From NCBI GenBank assembly GCA_024529925.1, contig JAFEUB010001560.1:30001-94000 (forward strand): a stretch of DNA of 64,000 nt. The letters are read 5' to 3'. A program made the translations under genes and the position numbers. The DNA is from Ophthalmolycus amberensis (lineage: Eukaryota; Chordata; Actinopteri; Perciformes; Zoarcidae). Below are positions 21,040 to 33,338 of this stretch, in pieces; the stretch's first letter is position 1; every line of letters begins with the position of its first letter. The notes below the pieces were generated by a model. It made no database searches. It was given only the letters and a program-made list of their open reading frames with translations, and was not told the origin of the DNA.

Positions 21040-22125
21040 CGAAATGTGGGAGGCATTTGAGGTATTGAAAAGCCAGCTGACATCAGCAACCGCCCTGGGC
21101 TTCCCCTGGTGAGTTATTCCTTGCTGAAGTGGGTGTAGTAGCCAATTCAGAGTTTCCTCCAGTGAGGGTAATGAACACCTCCAATGATGACAGCTATGAT
21201 TGTGCTCTGTCCCACCCAAGCATCCACAGGGTGAGTAAACCACCCCACACGAACCTGTTTTATAGCTGGACCCAAGAACAGTCAAGCGACACCAACATAA
21301 TCGACATAGACACAGTACCAGTGTGGAAGTGGATGGACGAAGGTAAGCCATGGGCTTTAATAGCACCCTGCAGCCCTGCTACCGAAGTCTAATGGGTACA
21401 GTGGAAAACGTTCTACCAAAAGAATGTTGAGTTTTGCAGAGAAAGTTTTGCAAAGGAAAGGTATTCTATCTGCAGATCCTGCTGCCCTGCATGCACCGTA
21501 CCTACAGCTCCTGCACAGTGACCAGGTCATCAATTTTGAATTGGCTGTGTTCAGGGGAATGTATGAACTGCTGGGAATTGCAAAGACACGGACTACGCCA
21601 TTTCACCCTCAGTTTGAATTGGAAAGTTTAGCGTTTTGATGTCACCCTACAGAAAACCTTGGCTGCCACTCCTCAGCGATGCCACTGGGACTTGGACGTG
21701 ATGATTCCATATGCTGTCATTCCATATGCTGTATGTGCATCCAAACACAGCTCCTGACACCTAACATTATGCTTTTTGGGCGGGAAATAACAGAGCCAGT
21801 TGAGCTGGTTGCTGGTTTGACACCCGACAGTGACAGTGTCAACAACCCTCCACACTATTTCATGCAGCTCAGAGAACGGCTAGAGCTCTCTCATCAGCTG
21901 TTGAGTGTGCCAAGTGACAGTGCGGCAAGAACATCTGCCAAGTCCAAAACCAAGACACCAAGTGAGACAAACACAAAGTAAGGAAGTTCTTTCCTTTACG
22001 AGGGTCTGTACTACTGGACAATTGAATCTACCGGATTCAAAAGAGCCCAAGGGCAAAGGCTGAAGTAGTTTACCATGACAAGCTCAAGGCCTACCATTCC
22101 AGGATCATGCTCTGGATACCTACTC
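21040..22125 (+). pseudogene. Ty3/Gypsy pol remnant (RNase H to integrase)
   Basis: WTNEMWEAFEVLKSQLTSA near 21033 fits the RT/RNase H junction. LHSDQVINFELAVFRGMYEL...KTRTTPFHPQ near 21505-21615 is an integrase core with the second catalytic Asp in HSDQ. NIMLFGREI near 21762 and VYHDKLKAYHSR near 22063 are the integrase C-terminus. Frames change several times and large parts are missing. It is followed directly by an LTR. Confidence 0.7.
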
Positions 22126-22247
22126 TGTAAAAAAGAAAAATAATTTTAATATTGGAAGTTTTAATTGGACTGTTTAGTGAAGGTTGAGTGTTATATTGTT
22201 TTTTACCTGGTAGTTATAAATAATGAGTCATCTGGACCCTGAGGGGC

Positions 22248-22718
22248 TGTTGTAACGGTAAAAAATGTTTTGACATGTCCTCAGCATATTCTCTGTAAAA
22301 TGTACTGCGAAGGCAGAATTGCATAGCGTGGCAGGAAATGACTGCTTTGACCACAAACGTCTCCATGCTCTGAAGAGCATAGGTCGAAGCACCTGCTGTG
22401 ACCTCAAAAAGTTCCATCAGCACGAGAGGCGAGCGCTTCTGTTTTACCTCGGAAATTTATGAGACATAGCCCCCATCTTCCTGTCTCATTTTGCCCTGTC
22501 TTGTTTCTGTTTGTGAATGTATAAATATCGTGTGTTGAAGCTGTGTCTTCAGAGCGACTACACAGTTCACTGCAATACGTGGCTGTGCATCTGTTCTCTG
22601 CCTGCAGGCAATAAATTGACATTACAACCTTGATCATTCATCAAACTCTTGTTTATTCTACATTTGATTGAACAAATTCACTTCTTCACCTAAACTCTTA
22701 CAGAAATATTCCACAACA
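22248..22718 (+). repeat. LTR (471 bp) after the Gypsy remnant
   Basis: It starts TGTTGTAACGG after a purine-rich GAGGGGC and ends TTCCACAACA. GCAATAAATTGAC near 22608 is the poly(A) signal region. The last 120 bp resemble the LTRs at 57581 and 58942 (AATAAATTGAC...TTGATC.TTCATC...GAAATATTCCACAACA), so these belong to related families. Confidence 0.7.
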
Positions 22719-22975
22719 ACTTGGTGTCAGAAGTGGGATACGCTGACCGTCCGTCAGGCTCCGGGGACCGTCCGGAGAAAAGGCCTTTCCAGGATCCACA
22801 ACTGACGATCTTGTCTCAATACCTCCTTAGACAAGAGAGAGAGAGCCGGCGAAACCAAGGAGTCCTGATTGACGTCACGCGTATCCAACGACAAAGAATT
22901 AATTTCCACAACACTGTACACTATTGTTTTAATGACTTGTGCATGCTAAGTTACTGTTTGAGAAATCAGTAGATG
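22719..22975 (+). other. Primer-binding site and leader after the LTR
   Basis: TTGGTGTCAGAAGTGGGAT starts just after the LTR. Its TGGTGTCAGAAGTGGGA core is what I recall as a tRNA-Leu-type primer site. A short open frame follows (QLTILSQYLLRQERESRR) without a known domain and is then lost. A leader here means that this LTR also acted as a 5' LTR. Confidence 0.55.
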
Positions 22976-23935
22976 TGTGAGTGAACAATACCAACAAAGA
23001 AGGGTAGAACTTTTACTTGTTGCTCTTATTTAGTTTAGTTTAATATGTTCCATTGCTCTTACATGCGCACTTTACCTCCACCAATATGTACAAATTTACT
23101 TAATTTCGAAAAAGTCTGTGGACAGCAGAGGAAATAAAATTGCTCTTGTCCTGTGGTATGTTGTTATTGAAACTACTGTCAAACAAAGATTTTCAAAAAA
23201 GTTATCAAAGTACTTATAATGAATTTAAAATGACTTGTACTGTACTTAAGTATTTCATTTACAAGCTACTACTTTATACTTAAACTTATGAAGAAAATAC
23301 TTACATTTGAGTATGTTTATATTGTATCTTTTTATTATAGTTACCATACAAATGTATGATTTAATATGTTGCATCGTAAACAGTAAACAGTTACAATAAC
23401 CTCCACCCAGGCCAAGGACAACATGCTGTTTACTTGTCAATAAATCAGAAATCCAAATCCAATACATAATAGAGAGCTGACAGGGGTCATTTTGCATAAT
23501 AACACTTTCTTTCAAATATGTGTTCATTGGTTATTGTTTTACTGACGAGGCATGAGTACTTTTCTACCATCTGTAGTTAAAAAAAAGAAGATTTTTCAGT
23601 AACGCTCTTTTTAGACTCTTATTTTGAAAGAAACAAACGGTAGTAGTAGTGTTTATTATTTTACCTTGACACATACACACAGGAGGCAGTTTATATTCCC
23701 GGACAGCTGTGATAGGAGTCCAGAATTGTCCGACGTTTTCTGCTTGCTGTGACATGTAGCTCGTGAGAATGGATCTGTGGTCAACATCAACACCACCCGG
23801 GACAGTAAATGTTATTGCATGGGCATTTACCTGTGCGCGTGAACGTGAGTAGGTACCGTGTGTTTGGTTTGATTTTCTAATTTAGACTGATGACTTTGGT
23901 TAAAATTGGTTATAGTTAGAGCGTCTGCTCAATCA
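22976..23935. other. Intergenic, unclassified repeats
   Basis: A segment near 23215-23285 (ACTTGTACTGTACTTAAGTA) and one near 25085-25225 (GTAGTGGAGTAAAAAGTAC) use similar tracts in opposite orientation and may be two ends of one fish repeat. No coding motif. Confidence 0.35.
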
Positions 23936-23940
23936 GACGC

Positions 23941-25330
23941 TCAGACCTGGGCATTGTCCGGCCCGCGCGAGGCCATTGGAAAATTAGGAATAAAACGTTA
24001 ATAAGTGTAGCCTACATCATGCACAGAATATAGCTGCATTGATTTTATTTTGAAGGCGACTTTTGTTGTTTTTTTTCTTCTCAATTTACGTATGTTAGTG
24101 AATGTGTGCGAGCAGCAGCGTTACTGCAATGTGTTGGCGAACTGAGTTTACGGGGGATGTGAGTTAGCTGTTAGCCCTCAAATGTCAGCCTGTGTTTAAA
24201 AAGGAAAGACTGACACAGAGTGTAGAGTTTTTAACAAAACATGGACTTTAAGTATTTCTTTACTGAAGTCAAATGTAAAGCCGTGTGCTTCGTTTGTTGA
24301 GAACAAGTCGCAGTGTTGAAGGATTACAATTTGGATCGTCATTACGAGAGGAAACACGCGGAGAAATACGAAAACTTGACTGATGCAGAGCGGGTACGGA
24401 CGTCTGAGGCTTTGCTAGTACCTTTGCTTTGCGATTTTAAGACTTCAAAACAGTTGAGAGTGAAATGCACATGATTTATTCTCCCTTCACGTGCAGTGTG
24501 GATAATGCTCCCAGTGATGTTCAGCTCCAACTCATTGACCTGCAGTCTGATACAGTACTGCAGAGCACTTTAAGTCAGTATCACTGCTAGATTTTTATTC
24601 TTCTCTCAAAGAAGAGAACTTTAAACACATGAGGAGGCATGCTCAGAAGATGTTGGTTCTCTTTGGATCTACTTACATCTGTGAACAAATATTCTCTGTG
24701 ATGAAGTTCAACAAATCCAGATACAGATCCTCTCTCACTGACATCATCTGTCAGCTGTCCTTCGCATCTCTACCTCACACATTCAGCCTGACTTCAGTGC
24801 ACTTGTTCAAGCCCAACAAAGACTAGATTTCTCGCACTGAACTGAAAAACAGAAAATTAGGTAATTTGTATAGTAATAGTTATAGTAATAAAGTATTAAT
24901 TTTGCAAAAACATGATCCCTGTCAGTGTTCTACTATTATATATGGATATTACAAATGTATACGAGTTTGGATTATTCCTGCTGCCGATGTTTTAGGTGGA
25001 GCTCATTTGAACTCTTTTATACTCTGTTGTTCAGTTTGGGTAGTTGAAAAATTATTATGTGCAAAGTAACTAGTAACTAAAGTTGCCAGACAAATGTAGT
25101 GGAGTAAAAAGTACAATATTTCCGTCTGAGATGTAGTGGAGTAGAAGTACAAAGTTGAATAAAATAGAAATACTCAAGTAAAGTACCTTGAATTTGTACA
25201 TAAGTACAGCAAATATACTAGTTACAAGAATAATATTGAGCAGGATTGAGTTCAGTCTATTGGTCCGGCCCTCCACAACAGTCCCTGTTTCTCATGCGGC
25301 CCCTTGGGAAAAATAATTGCCCACCCCTGC
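23941..25330 (+). mobile_element. BED-type hAT remnant
   Basis: CAGACCTGGGCA at the left and TGCCCACCCCTG at the right are imperfect inverted ends of the CAGGGGTGGGCA type known from hAT elements. The interior holds a broken transposase. Target duplications are not clear, and 24870-25230 contains another repeat. Confidence 0.5.
24241..24825 (+). pseudogene. hAT transposase pseudogene (GTF2IRD2/EPM2AIP1-like)
   Basis: An N-terminal BED-like finger reads YFFTEVKCKAVCFVC, stop, EQVAVLKDYNLDRHYERKH, with the C-x2-C...H-x4-H spacing intact except for a TGA after the second Cys. The catalytic core is deleted. The dimerisation domain follows (KMLVLFGSTYICEQIFSVMK, NKSRYRSSLTD) and then shifts frame near 24762. 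Confidence 0.75.
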
Positions 25331-25558
25331 ATCTAACGGCTGATGTGTCTAACGAAATGCAGGTGGATTCAGTGAAAACTGGTCCGGTTACGAGGAGTAC
25401 GATGCATGTCCGCTAGACTTTACATCGATTATTGTCCTCGTTTTGGCCGTGTCAAAAAATCTGCAAACTGTGTCATTTTGAATTTGTCTTCATGTACAGT
25501 GTGACAGTGCTTTATAAGTGTGCAACTCATTTGCAATGCATAATTTGTCTCCTGTTAG
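25331..25558 (+). other. Sequence upstream of the MINAR1 start exon
   Basis: No promoter motif can be supported. TTTGTCTCCTGTTAG at 25544-25558 looks like a splice acceptor, so the first coding exon probably follows one or more untranslated exons located upstream. Confidence 0.45.
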
Positions 25559-26433
25559 GGCCAGGTGCCAAGCTTCTCCAGAGGTAGGCCTGTTCCTGCC
25601 AACCAGCAGCCATGGACCCCCTCCCAGAGTACTCTCTGTTCCTGTTACGGATCCTGGATGAGCTGGGCAAAAAGCATAACACCATGTCATATCAGGACCT
25701 ATGTAAGTCCTTGTGCCCTCGCTTCGACCTGGTGCAACTGGCCAAGCTCCGCAGCCTACTCTTCTACACAGCCTGTCTGGACCCCACCTTCCCAGCTACC
25801 CTCTTCAAGGACAAGATGTGCTGCACCATGGAGGACCCGCAATCTAAGAAGCTCATGGTGGCAGCAGACATCGTCACCATGTTTAACTTGATCCAGATGA
25901 ACGGAAGCATAGCCAAAGACAAGCTCCACATAGTGCATAGAGCCATGTTCCACTCAAATCAGTTGGTGGAGCTGTGCAGGTTTGACAATGATGACGAAAA
26001 GTTTCAGGACTGTGAGAGGGGGCTGGGTTATGAGCACATGGATCACCCTAGGGATGGACACCATCATCATCAGCAGAACGCTGTGGCTCAGAGTGCCCCT
26101 TGTCCTAAATCATCTGAGTGCAACAACCTCCAGCAGTTTACTCCCACCTCAGACCCTAACTTCCTTCTGGGCATCAGCAAGGACCTGAAATGTAGAGCAG
26201 CCTCTCTCGACAAGCAGCACCACCTGCCCCTGTACTCTAGCTGCAGTCCGCAGTCTCCACCCTGCCAAATGCAGAGCACATACTTTCCCATGGACATTGA
26301 CAACAAGTCTACCACTGACCATGAGTCCCTTCAGCACATTAGCCATCCAGAGCCCTTCTCTGTTCACTCTTGCATCCAGAAGAGGAACGTCTTTAAGGAA
26401 GACTTCCACAACTTTGTGGCCTTCTCCCCACAG
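25559..26433 (+). CDS. minar1: MINAR1 (KIAA1024), first coding exon
   Basis: Translation starts at 25612 (context GCAGCCATGG, Kozak-like) and gives 274 codons in phase 0. The start DPLPEYSLFLLRILDELGKK and the block YQDLCKSLCPRFDLVQLAKL are the conserved N-terminal region of MINAR1, a NOTCH2-binding receptor-like protein reported to act on NOTCH2 stability and growth signalling. VAADIVTMFNLIQMNG follows. After residue about 140 the chain is His-, Ser- and Pro-rich and probably disordered. The exon ends FVAFSPQ at CCACAG|GTTTGT. The long N-terminal part separates MINAR1 from the 190-residue MINAR2. Confidence 0.9.
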
Positions 26434-27558
26434 GTTTGTGTTTTTATTTTTAGGATGCTGTTGATTGACAAACATTGAAACAATAGTTAACATACAACTG
26501 CTGTTCAGCTATACATTAACATCAGGGTTTGGAGCAATAAAATATGAGTAAAAAAGATTTTCATTAGTATGTGTTGGGTTGAAAAGCAACACAACTGTAT
26601 ATTGTCCTGAATGTCCATTACACATTATTTTGAAGGTTATCAAAGTAAAACAAATTTTGTATTTCATATAATTAATCAATCATTTAGTGCACACTTCAAA
26701 TTCAACACTTTTTTATAAAATAACTATTTTGTCTGACCAAATGTCAAAAAACGAAAAGTATTCCATATACAAAATAAGAAAAATACAAAAGCCATTTGCC
26801 AGCATGTTGCAAAACTGTAACCATAAGTGACTTAACACTTCATGGAAAAAAAATGGTCATTGTTAAGTTTTAATTGACGAGATTAATTAACCAGAGTTGA
26901 CAAGAAGAATAACAGTCAAAAAAATATACAGTGTACCGCTGATTCTGTGTCGGAGTGCCCTCTAAAATTTACTGAAGTAGTAAAATAAAATTGAAAACTA
27001 AATGGAGAATACTTTTGTTACTTTCCACCACTTGAAAAGAATACGGAAAATATTTTATTTTACCACTCCCTTGTTTTAATAGCCTGAAAACAAGGGAGTG
27101 GCAGCATATCTTTTTTGTTTGTTAAAGGATAAGTTATATCTCAAAATACACCCCCTAACCTAACCCATATTTTATCATTACATCTAAATTATGTAGTAAC
27201 TTTCAAATAACACTCTCACAGTGGTCATGTTGGTTGATGGGCTAACTATTATTTACAACTAACGTGTTATACTATCCCATTTTTCTGACATGGATGATTA
27301 ATTGCTGTTATCATTTAATAAGTGAATACAAAATTTGCGTTATCTTACACACTCACGCTAACCTCCCACCCAGGTTATTGTGAAGACCAGAGGACCATAA
27401 TGGATGTCTTATTGTTTTAACACAAATGAACTGAGTGTAAAAATGTTTCCATTCAGTTTAGTACTTATTTGCATTTTGTCTCTAACATATAACTTCTGGA
27501 GGTTTCTGCTGTATTTGCTGTGTTTGTGTGTTTTAACTTGTCTGGGTTACTTTTGTAG
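26434..27558 (+). other. MINAR1 intron
   Basis: AT-rich, without a clear repeat or motif. The ACAAGGGAGTGG sequence near 27090 is the reverse of CCACTCCCTTGT near 27063, forming a small hairpin. Ends with acceptor TTTTGTAG. Confidence 0.7.
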
Positions 27559-29022
27559 ATCGACAAACGTGGCAGTAAGGCTGCTGAGGGCTACCACAGG
27601 AGAGGGCTGCACAAGCCTGCAACCTTCTTCAACGACAGCTTTGAACTGCCCTACAGTAACCCCTACTTTGAGTCAACACTCAACTCCCCTCTTCAGGACA
27701 GAAGGAGGGTGAAGCACGAGAGCCTGAACGATTTACAGGCATCCACATACTTTGGTCCTACCACAGTCTCTAAGTGCGTCAGCAGCAGGAGGCACAGTAA
27801 CAAAGTAGGGAAGCAGCTGCCATGGCCAATGAAGAGTCTCAACACGGACAACGGGCCTCCAAAGTTTGAGGGGTCATTTCTGAACAGCAAACCACTCAAA
27901 GAAAACCACCATCACAATGTCACCATGATAAACACTGACAATGAGCAGCATTTTCAGAGCCCAGGGGAAAAGTTAGTAGCTTCTCCATCTGGCTTTGCAA
28001 AGAACACTAAAGGAATTAAAAACAAGGATGTAGGACGAATGGCAAGTAGGCCTGGGGGTTTGGAGAAAAGAGAAGCAGCCAGAAGTTTTAGGGACAAAAA
28101 TATAAACAGTTCATCCTTTCAGGGAGGGGACTGCCCCTTTAGTGTTGGGACTCAAACAGAGCTGGCTGAGCAGAAGAAGGTGAAAGAAAACCCTGCTAAG
28201 TACAGTGACAGAGAAAGGCACCCATTCAAACACTGCAAAGAGGACTCTGAGATTGTTAGTGATGACACAAGTGACATTTTTCATTTTCTGGATGATACGA
28301 GTGTTTGTGACTCTCTGGGCATTGTCCAATCGTCATGCTACAACAGTAATGGGTCCCTCTCTCAGGTAACACTTAAGTCTGAAGTCGACATCTCCCCTGA
28401 ACACAACACGATCAGACTAGCCAAGTCCAAGCTGGACTGCCTCTTCCATTCGCCGGAAAACACAGACGATGAGCTCAAATCGAGTGTGTGCAAGTTGATT
28501 ATGAGGATTGGTGAGATCGAGAAGAAGCTGGAGTCTCTGTCGGGGGTTCGTTGTGAGATCTCCCAGGTGCTTTCCAAACTAAACAAGCTGGATGAAAAGA
28601 TCCAGGAACCTGAGGCCAACGGTAGACACAGGGAGACGGCGTCTGCATCAGGGTCCAATGCCACACCCGGCAAGCCACACCCCCACCCTCACCTACATAT
28701 CGACCCCACCCTCTTACTTAGTGTTGTCAAGTGCCACACCACTGGTCACAATGTCAAAATAGACAATGGCTCTTCAGGGGAGTGGTACTGTTCAGATGGG
28801 AGTAACAGCGATAGCCTGAGGGTAAAAGCTCTGAAGAAAAGCATGTTCACCAGGAGGTCATCCTGCTCACTCAATGAGGAGAACAGTGCCACAGAGTCGA
28901 AGGTCACCAGCATCACTAAATCTCCACGGGACTGGAAGACAGTCTCTTACTCCTGTCACCCTGGAGATGAAGGCAAGGACAAGGGCAGAGAAAGCAAAGA
29001 CAGACACCGGAGGGCCAAAGAG
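27559..29022 (+). CDS. minar1: MINAR1 (KIAA1024), second coding exon
   Basis: 488 codons in phase 0/0 continue from the first exon: IDKRGSKAAEGYHRRGLHKP, then FELPYSNPYFES, then a long Ser-, Lys- and Asp-rich region that is probably disordered. SSVCKLIMRIGEIEKKLESL followed by ISQVLSKLNKLDEKIQE (28480-28610) is a predicted coiled coil. The donor is AAAGAG|GTAGAG after DRHRRAKE. The two exons total 762 residues against about 916 in human, and the C-terminal region with the single transmembrane helix is not included. Reading past the donor gives intronic sequence only. Confidence 0.9.
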
Positions 29023-31289
29023 GTAGAGACACTGATTTTAAATTCACTTTTTTTTTTTTCAATTATGATTTTTATTGTCATCAAAAAAGGCTGTCCAATG
29101 AGTTTTATAGATGAATATTTATGAAGTATATAAAGACCAAAAACATGCAAACAGCAGCTGTAAACAATCAAAGAACAGACAAAGAAAATATAATTGCAAA
29201 AATGTGATTGCGCAGCAGAAAATGAATAGTGATAACAGGCAGGATGCCAGTGGACACAGCTGTGCATTTCCTTGACCATCTGACACCGCGTTCATGAATT
29301 AGATGGTATTTCCTGTATTGTTGTACCAAATTTTTTATCAATTCCTGTGTCCGCTATGTGGCGCAAGAGAACACACGCATTGATTATACGTCATGCTGGC
29401 CATGAAAATAGCATTACATCTTTACTTGTTTTAAACGGATTATATTAGCACTGTCAATTAGGTTCAACATAATATTTCATAAACATTTTTCAATAGCTCT
29501 CAAGAATATATAAATGTGCTTGTTTGCTCAATATAGTGAAAGTGAGTATTTATAGCATGCATAGTTTTTCATACCATTGTTTCATATTCATATAAACATA
29601 TTCAATGCTTCTACTGGTGATCAATTTACCTTTCAGTGAAGAAGGAACTTCAACAAGATGATTGCCTTTCCCTAATTGTCAAAAATGCATGCAAATCTAA
29701 GATATATCAGGCCATTTAAAGTGTTTGTACTAGCATGCACATCCCCTTATTTTCAAAATTGCACAAAGATTGTAAAACCTTCATAAACATAGGCATTAAA
29801 TATTGTATACAAATAATACATACACAGCTTTACCTGATCAATTTGTGGTAGAGGCAGAAGTCATGCTGCACTGGATGTGATCTCTGGCCTTCTGCCAAGG
29901 GCACTGGTGTTGCAAAGTTTATATTTCTCATTCTAATGTCTCTTTATTGCACATTGGGAACCGACAGACATTCGGCAGGACACGGGCATTCTTACGAAAA
30001 TATGATTACAGTATGTAAAATGTAGATTCAAAGTCAATACCACCAATCACAGACGGGTTGAGTGCAATGCCACGGATAGTCATAATTAAATATAATCTTC
30101 TGATTGTTTCACAACAGTTGCATTCTAAAGCACAAATATACACACACCGTCACACAAACCTGCAGGAAGGTGCCTGATTTTGAATGAGCACAGCCCAAGG
30201 TTTGCTTCATCCTGCTATGATGGCTGTGAGCCTTGGTACGCTGAGAGGTGTGAGAAAGCGGTGGTGTTTGACACACAACCCCACGTGGGGTCCAAGTGAT
30301 CTTTACTGATGCCCAGAAGAGTCCCGAACACAGCTAAATGAGAAGACAAGAGAAAATACAGGCAGAGGGCAGATACAGACACCACCACTCTCTTGTAGTG
30401 GTTCATCAGTGATGATTTAGAGGGGTTATTTTTTAATCACTCTATACATTGTTTTGTAGAAAATTGTTGCACATTATACCTTAACTCATCAACTTCATAG
30501 TTTTGATCCTTGACCTTCAGTATTTGGATTAATGAGCTTGTGAAAATAAACATTCACATTTTATTGCAATGTGTCAGACACATATCGAAACAACATTGCA
30601 TATCTTCTGCCGAAGAGGGTTATGCATGTTGTAAACATATAATACATTCCATAAGTAAACATATTGTGACTCTTAACATATTTGAACATTTTATTATTGT
30701 GACACTTTCATTCACCACTAGTTATTAATCATACTAATAATGTTTTTAATACTGAAATTCTTCACACCATGTGGCTTCTTTCTGTCACATAGCATCTCTC
30801 AAAACCAATAGATTTTGAGAGATGCTCAAAATCTATTTTGAGCCTACCAATGAGAAGAGGAATTAATCCTGTCCAATTAGGTTGACTAAAAATGGCCAGT
30901 GGACAAGATGCCTCTGGGTGTTTGAGACCTCTCATTACAGACTTCTGCCCCTTTTGTAACCTGTCAACTGGCGGCAGAAGGATTGAAGGATTCAATGATA
31001 ATTTATTGTCAATGAAATGCAGTTCAATCAGGAGAGACTTTTAGAATTTTACAATGATTTTGACAATGAATTTTAGAGAATTTTACAATGATTTATTATA
31101 CAAGTATAAAATATGAATAGTGCGAAGTCTTTGGCGATTGGACTCCATCCTGAAGTAATATTACAGAGGGTAGGGATACTGAGGTCCAATAAGGCCTAAT
31201 CCCCCAAAATAAATGTATTTATATGAATAAATAAATACCTTGCCTACTGCTGTGGTGGATTTCCTAAGAACATAGAAAATTAGTCACGA
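29023..31289 (+). other. Probable MINAR1 intron, first part
   Basis: No exon resembling the MINAR C-terminus was found. It includes a dispersed repeat copy at 30270-30410 and a hairpin at 30791-30824 (13-nt arms GCATCTCTCAAAA / TTTTGAGAGATGC), which sits in sequence that also folds as GATTTTGAG / CTCAAAATC. AGAATTTTACAATGATTT is locally duplicated near 31040-31095. Confidence 0.5.
30270..30410 (-). repeat. Dispersed repeat, copy 1
   Basis: In reverse orientation it matches about 49905-50020: GTATCTGC...CTGCCTGTATTT...CTGTGTT.GGGACT.TTCTGGGCATCAG...TTGGACCCCACG. The family is not known to me. Confidence 0.6.
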
Positions 31290-31309
31290 CAAAAATCAAA
31301 GGGTAGAGT

Positions 31310-32262
31310 AGATGTTACGGTAAGCATCCTGTGCAATATAGGAAGCGTGATAGGCTGTCTACGGTCTGGAAGGTGAGGAGAAGATTTAGCGATACCTTTT
31401 AGCAGTAATTTGATGGCTGCATTGGAAAACAAACTAGATGCAGCAGGATCATATCATCTAATATTAAATTGAATGCCGGCAAGCAAACTACGAATATATG
31501 GAGGTTTAAAATGCCGAACATCCATGCAATAGCAAATAAAGGCACAAACTGTGTTTATGAGAACAGGTGTAAGAGGCATGCCAAAACAAAGCAAAAGTAC
31601 TCCAAGCAAAATCGTACGTCTTTATAGTAGAAACTGCTAAACCCTTCCTCATATATGTTTTTGTTTAGCTGCCTCCATATAATCTCCCACGTGGCTTTGC
31701 TGTAAGACAGCATCAGGGTGTGACATGAGGGCACCGTTATTGACACGGGACTGGCCTCTGGACAGATGTTCCGGAAAGCCTGGAATTTAAAGCGGGAAAG
31801 TGAACAGCCCAGAGTATTAAAATGACCTGGCACATGGCGGGCGGTGATAATAAAGTTTTGGGTGACGGCTGCCCAAGTGATGCTTCTCGTGAAAGGCATG
31901 ATGTCTTTGGAAGAAGAGCGCCCTCTATTGATAATATCGACAACTGCTTGATTGTCCCACATGACGGAGATGCGCTTGCATTTTCAGTGGTGCCCCCAGA
32001 CAAAGCAGGCCACGGCAACGGGGTAAATCTCATACAGTGCTGAGGAATTTTCAAACTTTGCAAAACCGGGGGGCCACGGTTCAGCAAACCACTGGCCTTG
32101 ATAGAACCCCCCCCAAAACCCACAGATGGTGCGGCACCTGTGTAAAACTTCAAAGAGTCCGAGGAATTCACCAGATCATTGTAGAAGAATGTAACCCCAT
32201 TCCAGTTATCGAGCAGACGAGATCAGAACCGTAGGTCAGAGCGACACCCTTCATCCAGATAC
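31310..32262 (-). pseudogene. DIRS/Ngaro RNase H and recombinase start
   Basis: MWDNQAVVDIINRGRSS (31962) and FIITARHVPGHFNTL are RNase H blocks. After SRFKFQAFRNICPEA the reading continues into TWEIIWRQLN and, after a frameshift, IRSLLAGIQFNIR and LLLKGIAKS, the N-terminal half of a DIRS recombinase. The catalytic Arg/Tyr region is absent. Confidence 0.72.
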
Positions 32263-32269
32263 ACTAGAT

Positions 32270-33227
32270 CAGGGGTCGGCAACCTTTACTATCCAAAGAG
32301 CCATTTTGCCCTATTTTCCACCAAATAAAATTTGTCTGGAGCCGCAAAAGCTATTTGATATCACAGCTTATAAAGTTGTATATATAGTTATATTATACAT
32401 AGAAAAAATATAGTTTGTTGTATTTATGAAAATATAGAACAAGAATAAAGACAATTCATGACATTTTTTTGCAATTTTACCTGATATAACAATATCAAAC
32501 TCTTATGAAGAGGAGAGTTTGCTGCAGCAGCTGAGAAATTGCTCTTTTTTGCTCATCTCCAGCGTGACACTTTTCAGCACATGCTGTGTGCTTGTTCTGG
32601 AAGCATACAGGTAAGTCAGCATCGTTGGCAGTGAAAGCAAATGAATACGTCGACGCCGAGTCAAACTCTCTATTTTCCTCCGTGACTTTTCTTTTTTTGG
32701 ATTCATCCATTGATAGTGTACAGAGGGCGGGGGTCTGAAAATCATGATTAGCCACCTGCAGGGAAAAGCGCTTGACAGATGTAGAGGATTTAACTGCCTG
32801 TGGGAATAAGTAACATATAAGATTCTGTTCATTCTTGCTTATAAATTATATTCTCTCTGAACACGTTTCTCTTTTTGGAGAACGTCATGTGAGCGCAATT
32901 TCCCTGCTCTTCTTTCTATTTCCTCGTCTCAGACCCGTGTGTCTCGCTCGAATCAGTAAACTTGTCAGAATACCCATATTTGATTGGCTCAGCTGCATCA
33001 CGTGATGTGATTTGCAATGCATTGGTCGGTGTTATTCCTGCACCACCGAACAAGTGCCGTAACGGCTGAATAAGAGGCGCCGGTTAAAGTTTAAACTCTG
33101 TGCCCAATAAGTATAATTCCGAATTATCTATCGGTTTTTAATTCCTGGGTCCGGATCCGGTGCACCAGTTAGGGACCTCAGGGAGCCGCAACAGAGAGGC
33201 TAAAGAGCCGCAGGTTGCCGACCCCTG
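32270..33227 (-). mobile_element. hAT non-autonomous element, 958 bp
   Basis: TIRs CAGGGGTCGGCAACC and GGTTGCCGACCCCTG are perfect inverted repeats, flanked by perfect 8-bp duplications CACTAGAT (32262-32269 and 33228-33235). It sits inside the DIRS element. The minus-strand frame near 32710 (DESKKRKVTEENREFDSAST) is the N-terminus of a BED-type hAT transposase; the rest is lost. Confidence 0.92.
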
Positions 33228-33338
33228 CACTAGATCGTGCAACTTGCTCACGGAAGCGGGAGATGAATGAGCGTCCCTGCGGAATGACGCGCATGTCAAA
33301 ATTAAGATGCCCCAGCAGGGAGAGTAACTGCTGTTTTG

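Noticed and set aside
25565..25891. Alternative 108-codon frame overlapping the MINAR1 start
   Set aside because: It is a shifted frame of the MINAR1 exon, whose own frame is clearly conserved.
29023..29124. Hydrophobic C-terminus after MINAR1 exon 2 (LFFFSIMIFIVI) as the missing membrane anchor
   Set aside because: It follows a good splice donor, is driven by a T run, and does not resemble the conserved MINAR C-terminal region; intronic read-through is more likely.
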